DNA of 37,751 nucleotides, taken from the NCBI GenBank assembly GCA_003427395.1, contig BFEA01000468.1:1046199-1083949 (forward strand), in the 5' to 3' direction. The notes beneath the pieces were generated by a model. That model saw only the letters and a program-made list of their open reading frames with translations, was not told the DNA's origin and did no database searches. Positions 8,901 through 18,290 of this stretch are shown here, one piece after another. Position 1 is the stretch's first letter; every line of letters starts with the position of its first letter. The position numbers and the translations under genes were made by a program. The DNA comes from Chara braunii. Taxonomy: Eukaryota; Streptophyta; Charophyceae; Charales; Characeae.

Positions 8901-10162
8901 TTTCAGACTTGGGCACTTGGCCGTAACCCCCACAGGCGGGGGTAGTCCCTCCGTGAGACATTTGTGGAAAAACTCAAGAGTCCCAGGCCCTCAGTTCCAC
9001 TACTGCCTGGGCTGGTACTACTGCCCGTCCGGTAGGCCCGGTTGGTTGGTGTCCAAGGCCCGTCACTGCAGTAGTTTACGGTCCGTGTCTGTTAATCGCT
9101 GGAGGGCTGGACGGCAATTTCAGACGGGTTCTTTTAGTCTCGATTTGGGTGGTGGTGAATTGGTGGAGCGGCCTGGCGAGCGCAGCTGCGCTATATGTGT
9201 TTGACGCAGCAGCATCTCTTCTTGAGGGAAGCTTGGTTGCCATAGCTGGGGTCAATCAGCTTGGTGGCCATAGCTGGGGTCGATCGAGCTACGGTGAAGC
9301 AGCGCTGGACACAAGGATCCGAGCACTGATCGCACTTCCACCATACTTGTGCTTTTCGGGTTTAGGGTGCTGTCACTTGTCTTCTTCGTGGCAGCAGATT
9401 ATCTTCTCCATCGAATTTGAGCCTTCGTCTTCATCCAGGAAGCTGGCGCTTCCCTCCTCGATGGGCACTTTGTTAGTAGGTGGGATTTAGGTGGGTCTGC
9501 TGATTTGGTGTTCGGTGGGGTTGGTGTGTTGGTTGGTGATCTGCGGGCATCATGGGGTTGGGCGCTGAAGATTCTGAGCGCCATAGCCAACATTTGACAG
9601 GCAGAGGAAGGACTCCGAGGAAGAAAAAGACTCCCGATAATTCTTTGAAACTCTGGTGTTAATTCTTTTGGGGTTGTTGAACACAGTTGAGATCCCCTTT
9701 ATTAGGGTTGCTGTTGATTGAGTTGGGAAGAAACGATTTCTGCAGAATTGAATCCATTTCAATTCTACTTTTGGATTGTGTGCTTCTGCTGTGTGCATCT
9801 CATCATCATTGGTTTGGTTTGGAGTGGATTTTCTCTCTCCACGTCTGCTTGTCATTGCGCATGTGTATGGGGACGTGTGAATGTAGTGCCCGATGCAACC
9901 TCAATCAAGCACATACCACTTTCATGTGTCTTCTGTGTTTCTACTCGTTATCTCCTTGACCTATCATGGAGGTTTATTTACTATTTGGTGGCTGACCCTG
10001 CAGCTCTGCACCATAACCGCGTCCTGCATTTGACTCGTGACGAGTGCTTTGGGCTTAACATCCAGAAGAACCCGTTACCTCCCAATCCAATATGAGGTCA
10101 AAAACACAGTGGCCCGGAATATACAAGCCTTACCGACCTACTTAGTCTCCCTCACCAGCCTT
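8901..10162. other. Gene-free stretch
   Basis: No coding domain was recognised. A short tandem (GCCATAGCTGGGGTC twice, 9238-9285) is the only clear structure. Several plus-strand frames of 90-125 codons overlap between about 9150 and 10095, but none shows a family signature. Confidence 0.45.
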
Positions 10163-10366
10163 GGGGGGGGGGCGGGGGCGGGGGGGGGTAGTCTTGGCCT
10201 TGGCCCAGGCCCAGTTTGTTCCCAACACAAATACCACTCAGCTTCTGACTGGCATATGCCATGAGGACACCCCCCACCACCAGCCCGGGGGGGGGGAGGA
10301 CAGGCCTAAGACAACCACCACATCGGACAAGGGGAAAACGGGGATTAGGGGGGGGGGGGGGGGGGA
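10163..10366 (+). repeat. Clustered G-runs
   Basis: G tracts lie at 10163-10188 (interrupted by C), 10287-10297 and 10347-10366. The first, with several runs of at least four G, meets the usual pattern for a G-quadruplex. Confidence 0.8.
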
Positions 10367-10420
10367 GGGAGGCAGCAGTGCCCAAGATTTTGAGTGTCCT
10401 GACTTTGGCAAGTTTCCCCG

Positions 10421-10830
10421 GTCATAATTCTTGACAGAAAAATCCTTACTGAGGTCCCCGATGTGTAGTAAGGGCCAATAATTTTTGACAGAAAAATCCT
10501 TACTCAGGTCACCGATGTGTGGTAGGGCGGCCGACATCACAAACTGTAATGGCATTGAGGCTGTGGACAATGTGTGGAAGGGCCTCTTCTTTTTTTTTTT
10601 TTTTTTTTTTTTTTTTTAGTGGAAGATTCATTCTCATTTTGGGCAATTGGTGAGCAGTGGAGCGAGGCCCCAAAAATTGGTGTGGAAGGCCCCAAAAATT
10701 GGTGTGGAAGGGGCTCGACATTACGAGCGGGAAATTTTTCCGAAGTTGGGACACTCTAGTGAGATCCCTACAGCCGATGAATGAGGTCCTCAACGTGTAT
10801 AGTAGGGGCTCGACATTATGAAGTATAATG
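10421..10830. repeat. Diverged short repeats around 'GACAGAAAAATCCTTACT' and 'CCCCAAAAATTGGTGTGGAA'
   Basis: The segment ATTCTTGACAGAAAAATCC through CACCGATGTGTGGTAGGG occurs twice (about 10427 and 10479). CCCCAAAAATTGGTGTGGAA occurs twice (10669 and 10690). GGGGCTCGACATTA occurs at 10712 and 10805. A poly(T) run of about 28 lies at 10590-10617. No gene was seen. Confidence 0.7.
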
Positions 10831-10861
10831 GCATCGAGGCCTTTATGTCAACGCACATACC

Positions 10862-11040
10862 TGTGACGCGCAACCTCACGCCCTGCGTTGTCGTCCGTTC
10901 GGAGTGTTTTATATCGTGGAAGGGGGCCCCCGAAGGACAGCGAGATGGGGTGTGCCAAGGATTTTTGGGAAATTTGAGTGTGGGGACACAGGCAGAACCG
11001 AAATCCCCGGTGCCGGTCCGACTTAGAAAGAAGGGAGGGT
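10862..11040 (+). repeat. LTR-like dispersed repeat, copy 1
   Basis: TGTGACGCGCAACCTCACGC opens a segment matching 18139-18290. Shared blocks are GGGGGCCCCCGAAG, GGGGTGTGCCAAGGATTTTT and ACCGAAATCCCCGG. A TGTGACGCCCAACCTCACGC start is reminiscent of plant LTR ends, but no primer-binding site, partner LTR or internal coding region can be tied to it. Confidence 0.55.
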
Positions 11041-11327
11041 GAAAAAGGCGCGCACGGGACGCTCGGCGCGGGGAAGTTCAATCCAAAAAGTATCGTTGAA
11101 TTCGCGTGGAAGGGAGCGGGGATGCACTTAGTGTCTCGCTTTCGGATCAAGTCCCGACGCCGCTCATTGCATAAACCAGAATCTGACGTGCAGGGTCTCA
11201 ACCGCGTAGCTCGTTCCTTATGTTCGTCTTCACTCCGTACTCGGTAGTGGAAGCCTTTTGATTGGTAACACTCGAAGCGGCAACAATCGCTGCACAGAGT
11301 GATAGGCCAACGGGGCGCCACTGCCGT

Positions 11328-11591
11328 CTACGGAATGACGATCAACTCATTAAACGGCAATAGCAACGAATAAGGCGGAAAATGTGTATCAACAATGACA
11401 AAGCCAGCACCAACAAACCCTGAGCACCGAGTTTCGGGAGGGAAATAGTATCGGCCGCCGATCTTGGCGACGACTTCTCGTACGTCCCACTCGCATACAC
11501 GTGTCCTTTTCTCGATGTACGGGAAGGGACGTGGAGGGGATATGGGAGGCCGACACCCAGTCGAGTTGAGGCCTTCAGTCCACATGGCAAT
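11328..11591 (-). CDS. Possible last exon of an unrecognised gene
   Basis: An open frame of 87 codons ends at a TAG (11328-11330). It would begin right after an AG acceptor at 11592-11593 (GATTGATTAG) in phase 0, matching the phase-0 donor of the segment at 11882-12113. The peptide is varied in composition and has plausible folded-protein character (PFPYIEKRTRVCEWDVREVV, GGRYYFPPETRCSGF, PFNELIVIP), but I recognise no family. The alternative frame across the same DNA looks less protein-like. The exon call rests on reading-frame and splice-site consistency only; it could be chance or a dead gene. Confidence 0.38.
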   Translation of the reverse strand: MAMWTEGLNSTGCRPPISPPRPFPYIEKRTRVCEWDVREVVAKIGGRYYFPPETRCSGFVGAGFVIVDTHFPPYSLLLPFNELIVIP

Positions 11592-11755
11592 CTAATCAAT
11601 CGCAAGAGTCGGTTTCAATCATTCATCGTTAATCCGACAATCGTAATGATCGAAAATGCACAACCTATCGATTGGGTTTTTCCGGTCGTCGCCATTACTC
11701 GCCCTAGGCGTGCGAAGCGAAGCGAGAGCACTCCTTTATTTCCTCAAAGGTAGCT

Positions 11756-11835
<80 letters not shown>

Positions 11836-11881
11836 ATTCGTAATGATCTGATGGTCTCGTCAAGAAATTTCCAGTACTCAC
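11592..11881 (-). other. Possible 290-nt intron carrying a 76-bp CT tract
   Basis: On the minus strand the segment starts GTGAGT and ends TTAG. The GA/CT microsatellite at 11759-11834 lies inside it. If the flanking exon calls are right, the repeat is transcribed as a pure CU tract within an intron. Confidence 0.35.
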
Positions 11882-12113
11882 ATCAGGTGGGGTACAGTAA
11901 GTGATCCACGCGTGTAGGTCGCACGTGGCGTCCTCCTTCTTTTTGCGAAGATAGATCGCCTTTCGGGTTTTGCGTATCGAGGGCAAGCTGCAGATGGTAT
12001 GCGTAGTGTATTCTGAATTGAAGGTCCCAGGGTATTCTTCTGCGATCACATCATCGACAAATCTAAACACTCTTGCATTCTCGAACAAAATCCCAACATC
12101 ATTGCCCTTGCCC
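11882..12113 (-). CDS. Possible internal exon of an unrecognised gene
   Basis: The frame is open from an in-frame TGA at 12119-12121. A possible TTAG acceptor lies at 12114-12117, and a good GTGAGT donor at 11876-11881 ends the segment after an Asp codon. The encoded peptide (FRFVDDVIAEEYPGTFNSEY, SLPSIRKTRKAIYLRKKKED, DLHAWITYCTPPD) has balanced composition and no stops over 77 codons. No family was recognised. Any exons further 5' would lie above 12150; a minus-strand open frame at 12510-12905 is a candidate, but I found no strong donor for it. Confidence 0.4.
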
Positions 12114-12149
12114 CTAACTCAACCATTCTCATGCACTCCGTTCACAACA

Positions 12150-14242
12150 ACTATTCAGCGTAATCAAAGGCCAATCCATCAACGACAATCTACATTCGTG
12201 GTTACTCATCGCGGAAGGTGCGAAAATGGCAGCCATACATCATTCAATTCTCTGTGTGCTCTGCACCCCTGCCCTGCCATCCCATGGATAATCAAAATAT
12301 TGGCCCATCAATCAATCATTTCATGCCATGCATACATAGTCATTCATATCATAAGGTGGGTGGGGAGAAGAAGTGCGAAATGTATACAATAGATGACAAA
12401 CATACATAAATCCGAAGATGAAAAGAATTTTCGGCTTAACTGCCGTAGAGCTACACTCACACCAAAGAATAGATTCGGGACAAGGAGGCGCATCCGCCGT
12501 AAAGATCCATCATGGCCCTGGGCCATTCATCCATCCAACCCTGGTCACTATCCTCATACATGTACCGATGATCCCGGTCGCCGCGTGCCACTTTCCACCA
12601 TCGCGATTGTCACCCCGCCGACTTAGTCTTTGCACGGGCTTGCCCCGATCCCACAGTCCGTCGTGGCGATCAGGCGCACAGCCAACCAGTCTACAGTCAG
12701 CCCGTCGGGATTTTTCGATTCGCACCACACACACACCATCTAGCCACTGCTTCCAGGAAGCTGGCTCACGAGTTGAGAGAGAGATTTGCGGACGCGCCTT
12801 CAAAATTACTAGTTGCGAGAAGGGAGATAGATGCGGGGAAAGATGAAGAATGGGGCAGAAGAGGGCGAGGGAGGGCTTGAGAGTAATCGCCCGTCGGAGG
12901 CCCATATTGATCCCTCAAAGTCCGATCTCAGCGAATCAGAATCGTCGCGTAGTAGGGATCTCCTCTTACACGGCGCTTCTCCTTGGCTAGATGGGGAAAG
13001 GAGATGATCGGCCGGGTTTTCGAGCGCAGGTTAGAGCAGGAAGGAGAAGGGTGCGAAGGATAGCGTGAAACGGATCCAAGATTCAGATGATCAAGAAAGA
13101 GAAAAAGGGCGCGTGTGGGGAAGGAGAAAGAAAAACAGTTACAGGGGGAGGGAGCGAGAAAGCATGTGCGCGCAAGGGAGGTCGCTGAGAGGAGCGCGAG
13201 AAGGAAGGAGGAGGGAGCTTCATATGCATGGCGCCGAACAACAAAAGAAAAATGGGCACCGAAGTGCAGCTCCACCTCCGACATTCTCCCAATGGACTCC
13301 CCCCGGGGTCAATTACTCTGGTGACTTGTCATTGAATGACGAAAGTGGGGGAATGAGGACAGGGAAGCACTCTGTCAGCACACCTGCACAACGGTTGTTG
13401 TTTGTGAAGTGCACGGCGCCCTAATAACCCAACGCCAACCATCACCATGAGCTCAAGTTCCATTTCTTGCACCATCAAGTGTTAAATGTGGGGTTCCACA
13501 TGGCCTGAGCCGCCGACCATGGAAGTATTGTAAGATCTCATCAAGGAGGATGATTAAAGGTGAACCGAAGCGATTGATCAACACAATGCTGTCACCATGA
13601 GAGCAAAATTTACAGGAGAAGGATCTATAGGTTGTCTCCGGCGGATCTTCATGAGTTGTGTTGGTTCTGCCCAAGAAGGGAGGTATGTGACGTACCAGCT
13701 TTCGGGCCTGCGCCATCTTCCGGACCCCTTCCCTCCCCTTGTCTCTTTCGAATCAAGATGTGTCTTGTTCGGCCCCAGAAAGCCCCTCTCTGTTTTTTCG
13801 ATTAAAGGTGCCTCGCTGAAACCTGTATTTTTTACAGCACTAGGGATTTTTGAAATTTCATTTTTTTTTCCTGTAATTTGGAAATGCATGGGAATTACGC
13901 GCGCCTTAGCGAGCTTGCTCAGAATTTGGCTCGACAGTTAGGAATTCTAGAGTTAACGGAACTCGACGTGTCCTTTCACGCATGAATGTTCCCGGCCTCG
14001 ACATGAAAAACTCTGGGAATTTTGAAGGAATATGGATAGACGTAGGACTTTTCCCGCGTCTACTTTGCGCGTGGATATGGTGATTTCAATTTTTGCCTGG
14101 GGAGAACAGCTCCCCGGCTGCTGGGCCTGCGCACGTGCCGAATAGGTGCGAGTTTGGTGACATTGACGTCCCGTGACACGTCAGCAAGGGTAGCGCCAGT
14201 CGTGGGATTACAAGGAGTAGAACTGAGTGAGTGGCGGAGCTA
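12150..14242. other. No supported gene
   Basis: Minus-strand open frames at 12510-12905 and 12928-13284 could hold upstream exons of the gene ending at 11328, but nothing decides it. The plus-strand frame at 13597-13941 and its minus-strand overlaps have no known domain. No repeats with clear ends were seen. Confidence 0.4.
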
Positions 14243-14724
14243 ATGGAGGGAGAGATGGATTGGGTGGGGAAGCTACAACAAGCAAAAAAATGGATTACCA
14301 CACTGGAGGAGGGATGCAAGCAGATGCAGACGATATATGCAGCGGCAGCACGAAGGGGGGGAGATCGATGGGGGAGCAATTTCGATGGAACAGTGGTTGG
14401 AAGATAGGGTTCAGGAGTTGTTAGATATCTTGTGGGAGCTGGAGGATGGGTCGGATCCCCGACTTGGTGTCTACATCGGCTGGAGGCGGGCGGATGACAA
14501 GTTGGTTGCTTGTAGAACCCTCTTCACATTGGGGCGAGATCTTCGCAATCAGTTTATCGGTATGGATTGCTGGCAGATGAAGATGATTGCAGCGAAAACA
14601 TCAGTTACAACGACATCAACGATAGGGATGGTGTCAACAATGACAATGATGGAGGGGGAGACATCCACGGCTGCAGCACGATGGGAGAGATACAACAGGT
14701 GGATGCGGAAGATAATGGAGACGT

Positions 14725-14755
<31 letters not shown>

Positions 14756-15640
14756 ATCAACTACAACAACAAAAAAAAAACGATGGTGCGCAGGGAGTGG
14801 GATTGGGCGAAATGGGCGAAGGGGATGTGAAGGTTGACAATAACATCAACAACGGCGAGAACAACAACGACGACCACGCCAACAACAACAACAACAACAG
14901 CAACATGAAGGTGGAATTGAGAGAAGAATGGGTGACGAACTGTGGTGATGCCACGATTGATAGTGACGAGTATAAGGGGGGAGATGGTGAGTGGTGGGTT
15001 GACCTGATGTCACTTTCTTATCAGGTCATGGCAAAGGGGGTGTTGTCGGAGATGAGAGGGAACATGCCTTTCATGAGGCAGGAGAGGGGGGGAAATGGCG
15101 TTGGGGCTACTGGCAATGACGGCAGCAACGACGGTGACGGCAACGGCAAATACAGAAACTAATACAGCAACGACATCAACAACAATAACAACAACAGTAA
15201 CAACAACAACGATCGACGTCGAAGCGGCGGAGATGGCAACAGCGAAAACACCACCAACAACAACACAAGCAACAACAACAATGATTGATGTCGACGGTGG
15301 TGTATATCCTCATCACGGCATCAGCGACCATGGCGAGAGGGAAGATGCCCCTGATGAGGCAGATGAGTGCGGGGTGGAATTGGGGCTAATGGCAACGGCG
15401 GTGGTGACAACAACAACAATGGCGACGGTCGGCGTCGCCACAATGATAGCAGAAGAACTCAAGCTAATAATAATTACATCACCAGGGAAGTGGGGGGCAG
15501 CTAGCAGCTTGGTTGGGCTGGCGAGGTGGGAGTTGTGGTTGAAGGTGAGAATTATCGATCCTTCCCAGTCCTACCCGGTGTTTCATCATGTTGATTCGTC
15601 TTTCATTTTTTGGCACCATGTGGGCGTAGGATAGACGATC
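14243..15640 (+). pseudogene. Decayed coding region interrupted by AAC-repeat (poly-Asn) tracts
   Basis: A frame from ATG 14243 encodes a coiled-coil-like segment (KLQQAKKWITTLEEGCKQMQ, TIYAAAARRGG). Near 14370 the protein-like reading shifts to another frame (SMEQWLEDRVQELLDILWEL, GSDPRLGVYIGWRRADDKL, CRTLFTLGRDLRNQFIG), which makes a frameshift in the G-run at 14358-14372 likely. Downstream, AAC/ACA trinucleotide tracts (14728-14770, 14848-14904, 15166-15290) encode long Asn or Thr runs depending on frame. Later segments (LREEWVTNCGDATIDSDEYK) again look coding in a different frame. I recognise no family. This is probably a gene or retroelement ORF remnant enlarged by microsatellite growth; an active gene with introns cannot be excluded. 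Confidence 0.45.
15050..15445 (+). repeat. Diverged tandem duplication, period about 285 bp
   Basis: The block GAGAGGGAACATGCC..ATGAGGCAGGAGAG followed by GGGGCTA(C/A)TGGCAA (about 15053-15125) is repeated as GAGAGGGAAGATGCC..ATGAGGCAGATGAG followed by GGGGCTAATGGCAA (about 15336-15398). Each is followed by ACGG/ACAAC-rich DNA. Confidence 0.65.
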
Positions 15641-16006
15641 TCCCCCTCGCCCATTAGGATGATTGGCTCTCAACCCTCATGCCCTCATCTCTCAATCATG
15701 CTGTTTGTCCCGTTGGTTGGCAGCGGGCTGATTAGCAGATAGTTGGGAGGAGGTCAATCCTTCCCTGCGCAAGGAAGTAATCAATGCCCCCTATTCGTTT
15801 CACATAATCATGCATATTGGTTGCGGGACTTGACGTTCACATCATACGTCTCTCACTATTGATAGAGCTCTGTTTTTCAAGGAAGTTTGACAAAGATCAT
15901 ATACATCATATTGTGCTTTGGTTTCGGTTTTACAATTTGATATATATAGAATAAAGACATACATTGCCAGCTCCTGACTGTTGGACATAGTACACAACAT
16001 GGTATA
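15641..16006. other. Gene-free stretch
   Basis: No gene or repeat with clear ends was recognised. Confidence 0.5.
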
Positions 16007-16290
16007 GGGACGTTGGGCCCGATTTCCAGAAGATACAAATCACATTAGTGTAATACACATTACATCATGATTAGGGTTTCGCCTGATAGGATTGATGTCT
16101 CAGTCTGTTGGCGAGGTTCTCTAGATCAGATGGACAGGGACGCTGGACCCGTTTTCCAGCACATACATCCACACCATGGCATACGAACGCTGGACCTGAT
16201 TTCCAGCAGATATATTTTCATATTTGTATAGGGACACTGGACCCGATTTCCAGCAGGTGTAGCTCCCCACCAATAGATGGAGCCTTCGAC
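16007..16290 (+). repeat. Four spaced copies of a 28-bp motif; inverted relative at 21231-21297
   Basis: The motif GGGACRYTGGACCCGATTTC plus CAGCAG recurs at about 16007, 16137, 16184 and 16229, with unequal spacing. The last copy is followed by CTCCCCACCAATAGATGGAG. The reverse complement of that last block, with motif, occurs at 21231-21297, so the two sites are in opposite orientation 5 kb apart. Confidence 0.8.
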
Positions 16291-16379
16291 GCACGGGCCT
16301 ACTTACCGGGGATGCTCCTATCACCTCGTTAAGTAGGTTTCCCATTTACGAAGTTCTCGAAAAAAAGAAAAGAAAAGAA

Positions 16380-16990
16380 AAAATGATGGCATGTTGTATC
16401 TCCCCCTGAAGGTCTGCAAACTCAGCAACAAATTCCTCTCTCTTTGGGAGTCAGCACTCGTTATTGCGTTCCTTAAGTTGTTGGAGAAGTTCGTCAAGCT
16501 CCACCGAAGACATCCCCTATAGATCCTTCTCCTCAAAATCTTACCCCTGAGGACGGTGACTACAGGTAGCTTCAGGATCAGCAGCCATATAACCACCATG
16601 GTCAGAAGAAGGCAGTTCTGGGCGCGGGGGGGGAGGGGGAGACAGTTGGACCAACCGGTTCTACTTCTCTGCATCATCAGACCGCCGTAGAGAGGAGTGT
16701 ACCTTCTACCAGCTGTACTTGTTTCCCTACAAAAATAACTTGATATGACCGTCTTCGCAGAACCTCATACATACTCCCCTACCGATTTTGTCCTGCCAGA
16801 TCTCTTTTTCGATAGCCCCTAAACCTCCCTGGCTTCTTCGTCAGGGCTGATGAAGATGGTTGATTCAGGCTTTTTCCCTCGCCCGTGCGGTGGTGACTAC
16901 CATGTCACTACCTTTTTCCCTCGTCGATACCGTTGCCTGCAAACTCCTCTACTAGCTCCACGCTTTCCTTGAAAAGTCATTCTTCCGGCA
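16380..16990 (-). pseudogene. Decayed protein-coding sequence, unrecognised family
   Basis: Read on the minus strand from about 16990, protein-like stretches follow one another with frameshifts and stops: FKESVELVEEFAGNGIDEGK, SDMVVTTARAREK, STIFISPDEEAREV, AIEKEIWQDKIGRGVCMRFC, EDGHIKLFL, SDDAEK, GGYMAADPEATCSHRPQG, SSVELDELLQQLKERNNEC, and PKREEFVAEFADLQGEIQHA. From AIEKEIW onward the frame is constant and broken by TAG, TAG, TAG, TAA, TAG and TGA. The tail is strongly coiled-coil-like. It could be part of a retroelement gag-like gene or a degraded cellular gene; I recognise no domain. Confidence 0.6.
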
Positions 16991-17589
16991 TATTCTCACT
17001 ATATAGACATGCAACAAATGGCCTCGTCTCCTTTCAGTGGAGAGCAGTCTCTTCCTTTTTCCTACTGCAGTTCCCTTTGCAGTCTTTTCCCCTACTTAGT
17101 GTTAGTGTTACGTACATTCGGTATCCGCAACATAGCTTCCAAGCCTGAGGGCTTCTTTGAGAAAGAAGCGAAGGTATGGCAGTGCGGATAACTCTTTGCC
17201 TCAAGCTGATTCTGGATTCTCCCAGGTTAAGCATTGAGTTTTCCCCCAAAAAACAAACAAACAAAAAAAAAAAAGCATTGAGATGACTAGTCAAAAGCGG
17301 CTCCAACGGACCTGATTTAGTTCTTCAACTCTCTCTCACTCTAAGAGATGCTAGAAACCTTCGCTTACGAGTTTCTTTAGTCTTTAGTTCATCCATTTCA
17401 TTCATTGCTCCTTGCACGTTCCCTTGTCTTTTATGGCACATCGTGCTAGCTATTTCGGGGTGTTCTAAGGTAGAGCTTTAACATATACAAGCCAAGAGCA
17501 TTTGCGAGGGAGCTCGATTAGCTCTTCAGCTCGCTTTGTGAGAGCTGCTACAAACCTGTACTTACCGGTTTCTACGCTCTTCAGTTCCC
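16991..17589. other. Diverged direct repeats and an A-rich insertion; no gene
   Basis: An A-rich stretch at 17247-17272 is bracketed by AAGCATTGAG (17229-17238 and 17273-17282). Segments 17318-17390 and 17511-17590 are diverged direct repeats (AG(T/C)TCTTCA(A/G)CTC, GCTA(G/C)AAACC, GTTTCT, TTCAGTTC-like). No coding signal was seen. Confidence 0.5.
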
Positions 17590-17963
17590 AGCAAAGCAGC
17601 CAAAACTTAGACAAGACAACCCTCTCATCTTCACATCAAAGAACGAGAACTTGTGTAGTTGGCTGTCAAGGACGTGGCCCGATTGCGTTAGTCGGTAGCA
17701 GCGTCTTACTTGGCTGCTTTGCACAGTAGTTAAATCCTTGAATCAGTTGTTAACTAGTTGCAAAAGTTCGCCCGGAGCCCAAGGCCCTCCTTCGCCATCT
17801 TTCCATTCAGCCGCATTTGTGCGTCACCGCACAAGTAAGACGCCGCTATCAAATAATTAACGCAATCCGGCCACTTCCCTGCCAACCAACTGTGCAAGTC
17901 CTCTCACTCTGTGTGATGTGAAGATGAGAGGACTCTCTGATCTTAGTCTTGGCTGCTTTGCTG
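17590..17963. mobile_element. 374-bp foldback element with arms of about 125 bp
   Basis: CAGCAAAGCAGCCAA at the left end is mirrored by TTGGCTGCTTTGCTG at the right. The arms (17590-17713 and 17830-17963) share CTCTCATCTTCACATCA, ACTTG..AGTTGG, GATTGCGTTA and GCGTCTTACTTG in inverted order. The left inner end carries an extra GGCTGCTTTGC, the terminal motif again. The spacer is about 115 bp with no ORF. It is a non-autonomous inverted-repeat element; no clear target duplication. Confidence 0.8.
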
Positions 17964-18138
17964 CGAACAAACAGGCGTGCTATGGCCGAAGCAGGAACAG
18001 ACGAGACGGGTACTGAGACCAGGACAAATTAAGTCATAGGAGTGGTTATGGTCATATGAGGACCACATGGCAGGAGCAATGCCACTAACATCGATGCACT
18101 GACTAACTCTCACAAACATAGATGATTAAATCATCATT

Positions 18139-18290
18139 GTGACGCCCAACCTCACGCCCAGCGCGACTTCCTGATCGCAGTGGGATGGGGGCCCCGAAGT
18201 GCGAAAAAGGGGTGTGCCAAAGATTTTTGGGGATTTGGGTTGGAGTCCCACGTCGGAACTGAGATGTCCTGTGGCAAGTTTCAGGGGTAG
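18139..18290 (+). repeat. LTR-like dispersed repeat, copy 2
   Basis: Starts TGTGACGCCCAACCTCACGC and shares blocks with 10862-11040 (GGGGGCCCCGAAG, GGGGTGTGCCAAAGATTTTT, CGGAACTGAGAT). Similarity fades beyond about 18290. It could be the start of a solo LTR, with the far end unidentified. Confidence 0.5.

Noticed and set aside
11744-11835. Poly-(Ser-Leu) extension of the 11882-12113 exon
   Set aside because: It is translation of the CT microsatellite beyond a good GTGAGT donor, more likely intron.
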